This document shows, in pieces, positions 7,375-15,779 of a stretch of 40,972 nucleotides of DNA (positions within the stretch are counted from its first letter, which is position 1; every line of letters begins with the position of its first letter). The DNA is taken from positions 1 through 40,972 of the forward strand of contig JAPPCV010000044.1 in the NCBI GenBank assembly GCA_028824715.1. The letters are read 5' to 3'. The position numbers and the translations under genes are program-made. The notes below the pieces were generated by a model. It made no database searches. It saw nothing but the letters and a program-made list of their open reading frames with translations, and was not told the DNA's origin. Origin of the DNA: Boseongicola sp. GTDB taxonomy: Bacteria; Pseudomonadota; Alphaproteobacteria; Rhodobacterales; Rhodobacteraceae.

Positions 7375-8376
7375 TCATTTCACCACATCGACCTTGCTTC
7401 GGTTCAGCGAAATGGCGATGGCCGCAATCAGCAGGATGCCAAGGGCAACCTGACTCCAGGACGGCGGAACGCCGGCTATGGTCAGTCCGTTGCGTACGAT
7501 TGTCAGGGTCAATGCCCCGATGATCGTCTTGACCACGCTGCCGTAGCCGCCGGTGAGCGGTGTGCCCCCAAGCGCGACTGCGGCAATGGCATCGAGCTCG
7601 ATCATCAAGCCCGCTTGCGGAGTGGCGGCCCCAGCCCTTGCCAGGTTCACGCAAGCCGCCAGCCCGACCATCAGCCCGGCCGCGGCAAAGACCTTGATCT
7701 TGAAGACCGTGACGTTGATTCCGACGAGGCGCAATACCTTCTCGTTGCCGCCGACCGCACGCAGCTGCTGGCCGAAAACGGTCCTTTCATAGAAGACCCA
7801 CGTGAAAAGCGCGACGACTGCCGCAAGGATGAAGATCGCGGGGAACTTCCCCATCGACAACAGCCAGGGTGCCGCGACCGACGAAATGTTGGTGCCGCCA
7901 GACACGCTGCCATCGGTAATGTAGATGGCCGTGCCGTCCGAGACGATGATCACGACGGCCCGCACGATGATGAGCATCGCCAGCGTTGTGACAAAGGATG
8001 GAATCTTCAGCAGGGAAATGATCAGACCATTGAACATGCCAACGAGACCGCCCGCAAGGACACCAAGGATCAGTCCCGCATCCCCGAACCAGAGCATTCC
8101 AAGCGCGCCCAGAAAGGCGGAAAACGCCAGGTTGGATCCGATGGAAATGTCGATCGAGCCGGTCGTCACGACCATCAGCTGCGCAAATGCCAGCAGCATC
8201 AAGACCGGTGTCTGCTGGGCAATGAAAGTCCAGTTGCGCACCGACATGAATCGGTCGCCCGAGATCGCCCAGAACATCAGGATGACCAGCGAGATCGCAA
8301 TGAACGGCACAAAGTCCCGCAGCATTTCAACGCGCTCGGGGGTCAGAAGTGGACGGGAGGCGGCTGTCTCGGTCAT
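7375..8376 (-). CDS. Sugar ABC transporter permease (RbsC/FrcC type)
   Basis: Inner-membrane permease of a CUT2-type sugar importer, 333 aa, with about eight to ten hydrophobic segments starting at FVPFIAISLVILMFW. The family marks VTTGSIDISIGSN (around residue 70-82), SFVTTLAMLIIVRAV and ALGGTPLTGGYGSV are present. The ATG at 8376 is ten bases after the ATPase stop, and lies behind AATGAGGAAGAAGCC. It is the last gene of an eight-gene minus-strand operon for a fructose-type sugar. The order and partners (ROK regulator, FrcK-like kinase) resemble the frc fructose uptake locus of rhizobia, so fructose or a fructoside is the likely substrate. The stop codon is immediately followed by the inverted-repeat element copy B. 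Confidence 0.92.
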   Translation of the reverse strand: MTETAASRPLLTPERVEMLRDFVPFIAISLVILMFWAISGDRFMSVRNWTFIAQQTPVLMLLAFAQLMVVTTGSIDISIGSNLAFSAFLGALGMLWFGDAGLILGVLAGGLVGMFNGLIISLLKIPSFVTTLAMLIIVRAVVIIVSDGTAIYITDGSVSGGTNISSVAAPWLLSMGKFPAIFILAAVVALFTWVFYERTVFGQQLRAVGGNEKVLRLVGINVTVFKIKVFAAAGLMVGLAACVNLARAGAATPQAGLMIELDAIAAVALGGTPLTGGYGSVVKTIIGALTLTIVRNGLTIAGVPPSWSQVALGILLIAAIAISLNRSKVDVVK

Positions 8377-8386
8377 GGCTTCTTCC

Positions 8387-9142
8387 TCATTCGCCAAGCG
8401 TGATGGCCTTGACGAGCCGGTCCGACGTGATCTCGTCACGCCTGAATTCACGCGATGTCACTCCGTGGTGGGTCACCACGATCCGATCGGCCAGACGGCG
8501 CACCTGGTCGAGGTTGTGACTGATCAGGATGAAGGACGTTCCGTGCCGTTCGCGCACGTCCTCGACCAATCGCTCGACCTCGGCGGTCTCGTTCGGACCA
8601 AGGGCGGCAGTCGGTTCATCCAGGATCACGATGTCGCTCCCCCAGGCAATGGCACGCCCAATGGCAATGCTTTGCTGCTGGCCGCCGGACATGGACGAAA
8701 TTGGCTTTGACAAGTCCTGAACGGTCGTGACGTTGAGCTGCGCGAGAACTTCACGGGTCTTGCTCCGCATCTTCCGTTCGTCCACGAAGATTCCCAGTTT
8801 GCGCGGGATGCGCCCAAGAAACAGGTTGTAAGGCGCCGTCATGTTCGGAACGAGGGCGAGGTCCTGATAGACCACCTCGATCCCGCGTTCCTGCATGTGA
8901 GAGACGCTGTGTTCGGCCCGAGGCACTTCCTTGCCGTCTATGACGATTCGCCCTCCGTCCGGCACATGCGCCCCGGCCACGACCTTGATCAGGGTGGACT
9001 TGCCTGCGCCGTTGCTGCCGACAATGGCCAGGACCTCGCCGCGATGCAGGTCGAACGAGCCATCACGAAGCGCCTGCACGCCGCCAAAGGACTTGGAAAC
9101 GTTCCTGACCGAGAGGAGCGGTTGGGCGGCTTGGTCATTCAT
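8387..9142 (-). CDS. Sugar ABC transporter ATP-binding protein (FrcA/RbsA half-size type)
   Basis: A 251-aa single-domain ABC ATPase. Walker A GSNGAGKST is at residues 42-50, the signature MSGGQQQS at about 151-158, Walker B IVILDEPTAALG at 171-182, followed by the H-loop SHNLDQV. RbsA-type ATPases usually fuse two ABC domains (about 500 aa); a single domain is typical of FrcA-like systems. It energises the permease encoded directly downstream. The start at 9142 (ATG) is 19 bases after the ROK regulator stop, preceded by GAGATGAAGGAATTGCG with a usable AAGGA. Confidence 0.92.
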   Translation of the reverse strand: MNDQAAQPLLSVRNVSKSFGGVQALRDGSFDLHRGEVLAIVGSNGAGKSTLIKVVAGAHVPDGGRIVIDGKEVPRAEHSVSHMQERGIEVVYQDLALVPNMTAPYNLFLGRIPRKLGIFVDERKMRSKTREVLAQLNVTTVQDLSKPISSMSGGQQQSIAIGRAIAWGSDIVILDEPTAALGPNETAEVERLVEDVRERHGTSFILISHNLDQVRRLADRIVVTHHGVTSREFRRDEITSDRLVKAITLGE

Positions 9143-9161
9143 CGTCGCAATTCCTTCATCT

Positions 9162-10394
9162 CTAGCCGGCCGCCTGTGCGACGATGCGTGCCGGCTCCTC
9201 TCGGGGCGTCCCCAGATACGTCTGGGCAAGAACATCCAGATACGTCCCGCGCAGCACGGTGTCTTCGCATTGCTGGCTCAGCTCGATCTCGACCGCGCCA
9301 TAGATGCTGGGAAGGACCGCTGACTTCACATGGGCCTTGATCTGGTCGAGGAACCTCGGACCGAAACCGGCGTATTCGTCGCCGATCACCACAAGATCCG
9401 GATTGGCGAAGTTGATGCAGTTGGTGATTCCTTGCGCCAGATAGCGCGCAACCCTGTGCACTTCCTCGACGGCGAGTCCGTCCCCGTCCTCGTAGGCGTC
9501 CAGCACCTGGCTGAAGTCGCAGCAGGGGGTCAATCGGGTCCCGCCAAATCCGCTGGCGCGTTCACGAATGGCCCTCAGCAGCGAAATGCGCGAGGTGAAG
9601 AGTTCCAGGCAGCCGCGATTTCCGCATTTGCACAAGTCGCCATCGACACTGATGGAGGTGTGACCAAGTTCGCCTGCCAAACCTTGGGCGCCGCGATGGA
9701 CGTGACCGTCCACGACCAAGGCGGACCCGATCCCTTGCCCGGCAGACAGGTACAGCATGACCCTGGACCCGTACGCACGGGCATGGTGGCGCCATTCGGT
9801 CAAGGCCGCGGCCTTGGCGTCGTGAGTGGAATGCACGGGGACGTCCGGGTAGCGGGAGCGAAGTTCGGGAACAAGGTCGAAGCGCTGCCATTGGGGACTT
9901 TCGGTCATGAGGATGACCCGCTCATCTCGCTCCAGGAACGGGCCCGGAACGGCAACGCCAATGCCATCGACCCGTTTCAGTTTCGCAATGTGGCCGTCCA
10001 AGGTCGCGGAGATCTCGCTAAAGGTCATTTTTGCCGCAAATTCTCGCGCGATGGGAAATTCCGTGGATTCCAGAATGTCGCCGCGCAGACTGAACACGCC
10101 AATGGAGAAACTTCGCCGCTGCAGTCTCAGGCAAAGGATGTAGCGGCCGGAGCCAGAAAAGCTCAGGTTGATCGATCTGCGGCCACGTTCCCCACGAACG
10201 AGCCCCACTTCTTCGACGACGCCATCGCCCAGAAGTGGGGCGATCGCGCGTGTGACCGTCGCCTGGTCCAGGCCGGTGGCAACGCTGAGTTCCTTGCGAG
10301 AACACGCACCCATGTCTTGCAAGGCAGCCAGGATGGCACGCCGGTTGTGTCCCTGAATGCCTCCGATTGACAGGCCTCGTTGAGCGTCTTTCAT
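9162..10394 (-). CDS. ROK-family transcriptional regulator
   Basis: A 410-aa NagC/XylR-like regulator. An N-terminal winged helix-turn-helix (about residues 15-65, RRAILAALQDMGACSRKEL and ATVTRAI) is followed by a sugar-kinase-like ROK domain with the GELGH motif (241-245) and the structural zinc site CKCGNRGC (Cys255, 257, 262). ROK regulators bind a sugar or sugar phosphate and release DNA. Encoded inside the transporter/kinase operon (nine bases after the FrcK-like gene), it probably represses this operon; the tandem repeat at 15731-15764 is a candidate site. The ATG at 10394 has GAGGG six bases upstream. Confidence 0.92.
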   Translation of the reverse strand: MKDAQRGLSIGGIQGHNRRAILAALQDMGACSRKELSVATGLDQATVTRAIAPLLGDGVVEEVGLVRGERGRRSINLSFSGSGRYILCLRLQRRSFSIGVFSLRGDILESTEFPIAREFAAKMTFSEISATLDGHIAKLKRVDGIGVAVPGPFLERDERVILMTESPQWQRFDLVPELRSRYPDVPVHSTHDAKAAALTEWRHHARAYGSRVMLYLSAGQGIGSALVVDGHVHRGAQGLAGELGHTSISVDGDLCKCGNRGCLELFTSRISLLRAIRERASGFGGTRLTPCCDFSQVLDAYEDGDGLAVEEVHRVARYLAQGITNCINFANPDLVVIGDEYAGFGPRFLDQIKAHVKSAVLPSIYGAVEIELSQQCEDTVLRGTYLDVLAQTYLGTPREEPARIVAQAAG

Positions 10395-10403
10395 GTCCGG
10401 CCC

Positions 10404-11114
10404 TCATTTCTCTAGCGCTGGTCCGATCATAGCGAGCATTGCTTGCGGCCTGCAATGAATTGTCCGGCCTTGCACATCGACCGCCTCCAGAAACAGGAAA
10501 TCCGCGACACTCGCGGTCTTCCGAATTTCCGTGGCATTGGGCATGTCGGTGCGGACGATCTTTTCGCTCGTCTCGCCCCTGCCCTTGCCGCCGCGCTCGT
10601 GGCGCTGCGTCAGCCGCCGCCTCAAGAGGCCATCCGGCGCGTCCATGAAGATGCGCAGGCCGAAATGGGCCGCGGCCGAACTCCACGGCCTGGCATTGGT
10701 CAGGATGTAGTTGCCTTCGACGATGCAGACGGTTTCGTTGCCTTCGATCCGAGTGCCTTCCGGGACCGGGTCGTGCCTGTGCCGCGAATATCGCGGCCAC
10801 CAGAAGACGTCGCCCTTGGCCAATCGCGCCACAGCCTTGGCGAATGCGACAGCATCGAACGTGTCAATGCGGCCTTTCACGCTGCGCAGCCCTTCGGCGG
10901 CAAGCTGTGTGTTCGTCTTGTGAAACCCGTCCATCGGGCAATGGGCGGCAAGTTGTCCCGCGGCCAGGAGATCCTCGGTCAGCCGCTGGGCCAGCGTGGA
11001 CTTTCCCGTCGCGGGCGGTCCTGCGATTGCGACAATCAGTGGCGGCTGCACAGTGTCCAGCCTTGTCTCGACGGCGCGCAGAAGGCTGGCGTAGTCGTGA
11101 AGGCGTTCAGGCAT
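10404..11114 (-). CDS. FrcK-like P-loop kinase (uridine kinase/phosphoribulokinase superfamily)
   Basis: A 236-aa P-loop protein with Walker A AGPPATGKST at residues 31-40, the substrate segment MDGFHKTN, the RGRIDTFD-like GRIDTFDAVAF stretch, CIVEGNYIL and RRRLTQRH. This pattern is that of the pantothenate/uridine-kinase-like protein FrcK found beside rhizobial fructose transporters; the phosphate acceptor of that family is not firmly established. Here a sugar or nucleoside substrate is possible; phosphorylation of the imported sugar is the obvious guess. The ATG at 11114 overlaps the end of the PfkB gene by eight bases, indicating translational coupling. Confidence 0.85.
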   Translation of the reverse strand: MPERLHDYASLLRAVETRLDTVQPPLIVAIAGPPATGKSTLAQRLTEDLLAAGQLAAHCPMDGFHKTNTQLAAEGLRSVKGRIDTFDAVAFAKAVARLAKGDVFWWPRYSRHRHDPVPEGTRIEGNETVCIVEGNYILTNARPWSSAAAHFGLRIFMDAPDGLLRRRLTQRHERGGKGRGETSEKIVRTDMPNATEIRKTASVADFLFLEAVDVQGRTIHCRPQAMLAMIGPALEK

Positions 11115-11955
11115 CCATCCAGCTCCGGGTGCCGACATGGGTGCAGGATCTGCCGGCAACCTGATTTGCGGCATGCAACGCCTCGACGAAGGATCCGCCT
11201 TCGAGAAAGGCGTGGCAGAAGGCGCCGTGAAAGATGTCGCCGGCCCCCATTGTGTCGACGGCATCAATCGGAAGGGCGGGAATCTCGCCTTCTGCGCCCC
11301 GATCATGCCAGACAACGCCGCGATGGCCGCGCGTCATCGCCCAGCGGGAGATTCCCAGTTCGGCGCACATGCTGGCGAAGGCGCCGGGACCGTCCGGGCA
11401 GAACACCTCGCTGACGATCGGGATGTCCGCGAGGCGCAGAAAATCCGGCGACCAGTCCTTCCAGCTGCCACCGTCCAGAATGATGGTCCCCTCGAAGGCC
11501 TGCAACGCACCGCCGTGCTCCGCCACGAAATGCCGTTCGTACTGGTCAATCTGGATCAGGTCTGCACCGCCCAGGATCAAGTCGTTTCGGCTGTGCACGA
11601 TTTCACACTCGTCGCCCGCACCATTGACGATCATCCTGGTGCCGAGACTGAGGGTTGAAACGACCGTGGACAGGGGAATCCCGTAATCAGGGTCGTTGCA
11701 GACGTCGTGAACCGTCACGTTTCGGGCGCTCAGGTCTGATGCCAGAAACGCCTTCATCGGACCCGGAGGCCCGAGCGACGTGGCCAGCGAGGCCGTGCCG
11801 CCCAGATGTGCGAAGGTCACGGCGGCATTCAGCGCTGACCCGCCCGGGATCACGCCGTTGGCCAATGCCTTGGCCTTGCCGTCGGGACCTGGAAAGTCCG
11901 CGACAAGCGCGGTCACGTCCAGCACGGAACGGCCTATGAAAAGCGCCTGGCTCAC
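11107..11955 (-). CDS. PfkB-family carbohydrate kinase
   Basis: A 282-aa ribokinase-fold kinase with the first signature PGGSALNAAVTFAHLGG (residues 37-53) and the catalytic/anion-hole signature DTMGAGD (234-240). In this operon (fructosidase upstream, fructose-bisphosphate aldolase directly upstream) it most likely phosphorylates fructose, fructose-1-P or fructose-6-P; the precise acceptor cannot be read from sequence. The GTG at 11955 is preferred: it overlaps the aldolase stop (GTGA) and follows GGAGG by four bases. An ATG at 11970 in the same frame lacks a Shine-Dalgarno sequence. Confidence 0.88.
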   Translation of the reverse strand: MSQALFIGRSVLDVTALVADFPGPDGKAKALANGVIPGGSALNAAVTFAHLGGTASLATSLGPPGPMKAFLASDLSARNVTVHDVCNDPDYGIPLSTVVSTLSLGTRMIVNGAGDECEIVHSRNDLILGGADLIQIDQYERHFVAEHGGALQAFEGTIILDGGSWKDWSPDFLRLADIPIVSEVFCPDGPGAFASMCAELGISRWAMTRGHRGVVWHDRGAEGEIPALPIDAVDTMGAGDIFHGAFCHAFLEGGSFVEALHAANQVAGRSCTHVGTRSWMDA

Positions 11956-13025
11956 GCGGCCTCCAGGCATGGGTCAAGGGTGCCGGCTGCGTAGCGCCGC
12001 GCCATTTCGGCCAGCGGGATCGGCTTGATCTTGCGTCCGTGACCTGCCGCCCCGAACCGCTCGAACCGGTCTCGGACAAGCTTCTGCAGTTCGTCCATCC
12101 CGGACAGGAAGAAAGCCCGCGGATCGAAAACCGCCGGGTTTTCCCGGGCGAACCGCCGCATGGCGCCGGACATGGCCATGCGGCAATCGGTGTCGATGTT
12201 CACCTTGCGCACCCCGTGGCGGATGCCGCGTTCGATCTCTTCAACCGGCACGCCCCAGGCTTGCGGCATGTCGCCGCCAAACGCGTTGGCCAGGTCCTGC
12301 AAGTGCTGCGGCACCGAACTTGATCCATGCATGACAAGATGCGTGTCCGGGATTCGGCGGTGTATCGCTTCGATCTGACCGATTGCGAGGATGTCGCCAT
12401 CAGGCTCTCGCGTGAACTTGCACGCGCCGTGCGACGTTCCGCATGCAACGGCCAAGGCGTCGACATTGGTTGCTGCGACAAACTCGGCAGCCTGATCCGG
12501 ATCGGTCAAGAGCTGATCGCGTTCCAGCCTGCCCGTTGCGCCGGACCCGTCCTCTTCGCCCGCCTCACCGGTCTCCAGCGATCCCAGCACGCCCAGTTCG
12601 CCCTCAACCGAAGCACCCGTCCAATGAGCGATCTGCGCGACACGGGCGGTGATGTCCACGTTGTGTGCATAGCTGGCCGGCGACTTGCCGTCCGCCATCA
12701 ACGATCCATCCATCATGGCCGAAGTGAACCCGGCGGAGATGGCGCTGACGCAGGCTTGTTCGTCGTGGCCGTGGTCCTGATGCAGACAGATCGGATTGTC
12801 CGGGAACATCCCGGCCAATGCCTTCACGATAGCCACTATCATCCGGTCCCCGGCATAGGTTCGGCGGACATTCAGGCTGACCTGCAGGACCACCGGCGCG
12901 TCGCAGGCCAGCGCGGCGTTCATGATCGCAAGGCCCTGCTCCATGTTCGAGATGTTGAACGCGGGTATGCCAAAGCCATGCTCGGCGGCGTGGTCCAGCA
13001 ACTGTCGGAGGGTTACCAGGGGCAT
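11952..13025 (-). CDS. fba: Class II fructose-bisphosphate aldolase (CbbA-like)
   Basis: A 357-aa zinc aldolase that cleaves fructose-1,6-bisphosphate to DHAP and glyceraldehyde-3-phosphate. Zinc and catalytic residues lie in LHQDHGHD (His82, Asp84, His85), GELGVLGS, ACGTSHGA and MHGSSSVP. The length and the N-terminus LVTLRQLLDHAAEHGFGIPA match the CbbA-type enzymes of proteobacteria. In the operon it would complete conversion of imported fructose to triose phosphates, so this is probably a dedicated second copy rather than the housekeeping enzyme. Ten bases separate it from the preceding glycosidase gene. Confidence 0.94.
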   Translation of the reverse strand: MPLVTLRQLLDHAAEHGFGIPAFNISNMEQGLAIMNAALACDAPVVLQVSLNVRRTYAGDRMIVAIVKALAGMFPDNPICLHQDHGHDEQACVSAISAGFTSAMMDGSLMADGKSPASYAHNVDITARVAQIAHWTGASVEGELGVLGSLETGEAGEEDGSGATGRLERDQLLTDPDQAAEFVAATNVDALAVACGTSHGACKFTREPDGDILAIGQIEAIHRRIPDTHLVMHGSSSVPQHLQDLANAFGGDMPQAWGVPVEEIERGIRHGVRKVNIDTDCRMAMSGAMRRFARENPAVFDPRAFFLSGMDELQKLVRDRFERFGAAGHGRKIKPIPLAEMARRYAAGTLDPCLEAA

Positions 13026-13035
13026 GGTGCGGCAT

Positions 13036-14523
13036 TTACTTCCGAAACTTCAGGCCGTGGAACCTGGCGGCACCCTCCTGCACGAACAGGCCCCACGCGT
13101 CGGCGTTCGACAAGTCGAGGACCCGGAACGACGCAACGACCTGCCCGGCCACGAAACACTCTATGGCCGATCCGTGACGCAGGACCTGGACGCGGTAGCG
13201 ACCATCTTCCGGAGTGAAGGCAAGCGGGCGTTCGACCAGGGGGCTGTCGATCTCCTGGCTGACTTCGATGCCATGGCGTTCCTTGAGCACCAGGCTGTCC
13301 CAAAGCGGGTCCATCGCGGCCGGCCAGCGGTCGAAGAGCACACGCTCCTTCATTGGCTCGATGGCAAGGCTGTATCCGCCGTCCAGGTGATCCCCGCCGC
13401 GAGGTTCGACGAGGATGCCCACGGCTTCGGTGTTGGGGTCGGGCTCGATGACCAGATCGAGAAGGACATCGTCTCGGTCCGGACCGCCGAGAAACGCGTA
13501 TCCGTAGGATCCGGCCGCATCGCAGCGAGGGCTCTCCTCCCTGGTCCAGTCGCCCTGCATCGGACGCAGTTCATGGGCCACTGTCACCGCATAGCTGTCG
13601 TCCACATCCTGGGGCAGTCGGCTGATCAGCGTTCCGTCCGACAACGACACCAGCTCGCGCGGGCTGCCGAGTTCACCGCCCCAGACCCAGTTCCCCTTGG
13701 GATCGTGATGCTTGCGAAACGGAATCCAGGCGAAAGTGATGCGGCGATTGCCGTCGCTGGCCGACTTGGCGGCATAGAAGCGACGCCCGTCCAGACTGTC
13801 GAGCCTGCGGCTCTCCCAAGGACCGTCCGGGGATTTCGCGACGCGATAAACCGTCTGCATCCGTTCGGAATACCGGCTCTCGACGAGATACCACCAGTCG
13901 CCCAGCTTGAACATCTCGGGGCATTCCGGGCAATGCGTCAGCATGGAGGACGCTAGCGGCGGGCCGACCTCCCAGTCTTCGAGATCGACGGAGGTCGCAA
14001 CGGCAATGCAGCCACGGCGGAACTGCGGCCCCTCTTTCAGGCGGGCCGAGATCAGCATCTTGAAGCACCCCGCTTCGTCGTCGCGGTAGACGAAGGGGTC
14101 TCGCCAGTCGACCGTCTCGTACCAGCGCGGATCGGGCGAGATCATCGGGTTGGCCCCGGACTTTGCCCAGTTTTGCAGATCGGCCGAGGTCGCCTTGCAG
14201 ATCGTCTGCGGCGACGCGGATAGGCGGTTGTAGCCCGTGTAGAAGAAATGGAAGACGCCTTCATGCTCGATGACCGAGCCGGTCCAGATGCCGTCACCGT
14301 CGCAGTCGCCTTGGGCGCCAGGTCCGAAGGCATCGGGCATCGCTTGCCAAGTCACAAGATCGTCGGACCTCAGGTAGGCGGTCGAGACCCGTGCCCGTTC
14401 GACATATTCCCAGGCACCCACGGGCGGTTGCGAAAAGAACAGGTGCCACTTGCCGTCGTGATGGAACGGCATCGTATCGCCGGCGGCGGCGCCGCGTTCC
14501 GGAGCGTATCCGAAGAGTCTCAT
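13036..14523 (-). CDS. GH32-like beta-fructosidase, cytoplasmic, atypical nucleophile motif
   Basis: A 495-aa protein with the five-bladed propeller signatures of family GH32: WRDPFVY (Arg141-Asp142-Pro143, transition-state stabiliser) and an EC motif PECPEM (Glu200-Cys201, acid/base region), with a C-terminal beta-sandwich ending in an FVQEGAARFHGL segment. The usual WMNDPNG nucleophile motif is replaced by AGDTMPFHHDG (Asp16 in place of the nucleophile), as in a divergent GH32-like subgroup. No signal peptide is seen, so it should act on an imported short fructoside such as a sucrose- or inulobiose-type sugar. The ATG at 14523 has GAGG seven bases upstream. A hairpin lies between it and the binding-protein gene. 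Confidence 0.85.
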   Translation of the reverse strand: MRLFGYAPERGAAAGDTMPFHHDGKWHLFFSQPPVGAWEYVERARVSTAYLRSDDLVTWQAMPDAFGPGAQGDCDGDGIWTGSVIEHEGVFHFFYTGYNRLSASPQTICKATSADLQNWAKSGANPMISPDPRWYETVDWRDPFVYRDDEAGCFKMLISARLKEGPQFRRGCIAVATSVDLEDWEVGPPLASSMLTHCPECPEMFKLGDWWYLVESRYSERMQTVYRVAKSPDGPWESRRLDSLDGRRFYAAKSASDGNRRITFAWIPFRKHHDPKGNWVWGGELGSPRELVSLSDGTLISRLPQDVDDSYAVTVAHELRPMQGDWTREESPRCDAAGSYGYAFLGGPDRDDVLLDLVIEPDPNTEAVGILVEPRGGDHLDGGYSLAIEPMKERVLFDRWPAAMDPLWDSLVLKERHGIEVSQEIDSPLVERPLAFTPEDGRYRVQVLRHGSAIECFVAGQVVASFRVLDLSNADAWGLFVQEGAARFHGLKFRK

Positions 14524-14560
14524 CTGCGGTCCTCGACAAGGTCATTGCTGTTTTTGGGCC

Positions 14561-14579
14561 CCCGGCCCAGCGGGCCGGG
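14561..14579 (-). promoter_or_regulatory. Intercistronic hairpin after the binding-protein gene
   Basis: CCCGGCCC and GGGCCGGG form an 8-bp GC-only stem with a 3-base loop, 23 bases downstream of the binding-protein stop and 37 bases before the glycosidase start. No T-run follows on the minus-strand transcript, so it is more likely an mRNA-stabilising or partial-attenuation structure than a full terminator. Such hairpins commonly let the periplasmic binding protein be made in excess over the rest of the operon. Confidence 0.6.
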
Positions 14580-14601
14580 AGCGAGATGCGTGCAAGGGAG
14601 G

Positions 14602-15678
14602 CTATTGCACGTGGTCTTGCCAGTTTGCCTGCCAGGCGTCTATGAATCCGGGCAGGTCGGCGTCGGGATTGTGCACCTTGCTCAGGCTGCGGACCGTGTC
14701 CGGTGACAGGATGCAGCCGCTGAGCAGGCTGCTTGCATAGACGTCCACGTTCTCGGCCGTGACCGGGATCAAGCCGACGCGCGGCTGCGTATTCTCGATC
14801 GGGTGGCCGTGCAGGTAGTCGTAGAGCTGGATCAGTCCGAAGCCGCCAACCATCCAGTGTCCGCCTATCGAGAAGTCCAGCTTGCCGTCCTTTATGAACT
14901 GAGCGACCTGCTCATCGATATCCGTGGTGATGATGGCGATGTCATCACGACCGGCCTGGTCGACCGCGAACTGGCTGCCAAGGCCTGCTACGGCGCCCAG
15001 CACGATGATTGCATCGATCTCGCCGGGAGCGAAACGGGCGATGTACTGCTCTGCGTACTTCTGGCCGTTCTCGCGATTGAGACGGTCCCAGGCTTCGGCA
15101 ATCACTTCGATGCCGGCCGCATCAAGTTCGGATTGGACTCCGACCCAGATCTCCTCCGCAGAGGTTACGCCCTTCTGGTTCCAGATCATCGCGACCTTCT
15201 TGTGTCCGAGCCCCGCAGTGGCCTTGCCGATTGCCTGGCCCCACGTGTCGTTGTTCTGGGTCACCTGCGCGATGAAGTCTTCACCCTCGTAGTCGTCTTC
15301 GTAGCTCGAAACCACCAGGCGGCCGACGGCGACGCCGGGAATGTCATTCTCCTCCAGAAGCCGGGCGACCTGGATGCCTGCGGGCGAGGTCAGCGGATTG
15401 AAGATCAGCCCGTCCGGACCGCTTGCGATGATGGATTCAGCCTGCGCAACGTGCTGCTCTTCCGAGTTCTGGTCGTCGAACTCCTTCAACTCGACACCAA
15501 GTGCATCGGCTACGCAGCGTTCGAAGCGGTGGCGGTTGATCACCCAAGGGTTTGTTTCCGGCTGACCAAGATCGGCGATCACAAGATCGGTCCGAGCGTG
15601 GCTGTCAGCCGCTGCCGCACCTGCGAGCGGCAGCATGGCTGCCGTCACAAGCAGTGACTTGAGCATCTTGTAGGTCAT
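14602..15678 (-). CDS. Periplasmic sugar-binding protein (FrcB/RbsB-type)
   Basis: A 358-aa secreted solute-binding protein. Residues 1-28 are a signal peptide (MLKSLLVTAAMLPLAG core, AAA cleavage region). The mature part has the Peripla_BP_4 pattern: DLVIADLGQPETNPW, ESIIASGPDGLIFNPLTSPAG (about 82-102), GVAVGRLV, and ITTDIDEQVAQFIKDGKLDFSIGGHW. It is unusually long and carries an extra C-terminal segment with cysteine (SGCILSPDTV). It is the first gene of the operon and delivers the sugar to the permease at 7375-8376. The ATG at 15678 has a perfect AAGGAGGAG five bases upstream. It could bind fructose or a fructo-oligosaccharide; the associated fructosidase favours the latter. Confidence 0.92.
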   Translation of the reverse strand: MTYKMLKSLLVTAAMLPLAGAAAADSHARTDLVIADLGQPETNPWVINRHRFERCVADALGVELKEFDDQNSEEQHVAQAESIIASGPDGLIFNPLTSPAGIQVARLLEENDIPGVAVGRLVVSSYEDDYEGEDFIAQVTQNNDTWGQAIGKATAGLGHKKVAMIWNQKGVTSAEEIWVGVQSELDAAGIEVIAEAWDRLNRENGQKYAEQYIARFAPGEIDAIIVLGAVAGLGSQFAVDQAGRDDIAIITTDIDEQVAQFIKDGKLDFSIGGHWMVGGFGLIQLYDYLHGHPIENTQPRVGLIPVTAENVDVYASSLLSGCILSPDTVRSLSKVHNPDADLPGFIDAWQANWQDHVQ

Positions 15679-15730
15679 GGTCTCCTCCTTGAAGAGTTTG
15701 TCGTGTTGGTCTCAGGGGGGCGAATCCCCA

Positions 15731-15764
15731 TTAAATGCATATTGCAATTAAATGCGTGATGCAA
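15731..15764. promoter_or_regulatory. Tandem 17-bp repeat upstream of the fructoside operon, candidate ROK operator
   Basis: Two head-to-tail units, TTAAATGCATATTGCAA (15731-15747) and TTAAATGCGTGATGCAA (15748-15764), lie 53-86 bases upstream of the binding-protein start. Each unit is roughly palindromic (TTAAATGCA/ATTGCAA halves). They sit in the only AT-rich stretch between the operon and the ISKra4 element, so they should overlap the promoter. Assignment to the ROK regulator in this operon is inference. Confidence 0.45.
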
Positions 15765-15779
15765 GTAATTATCGCGGCG

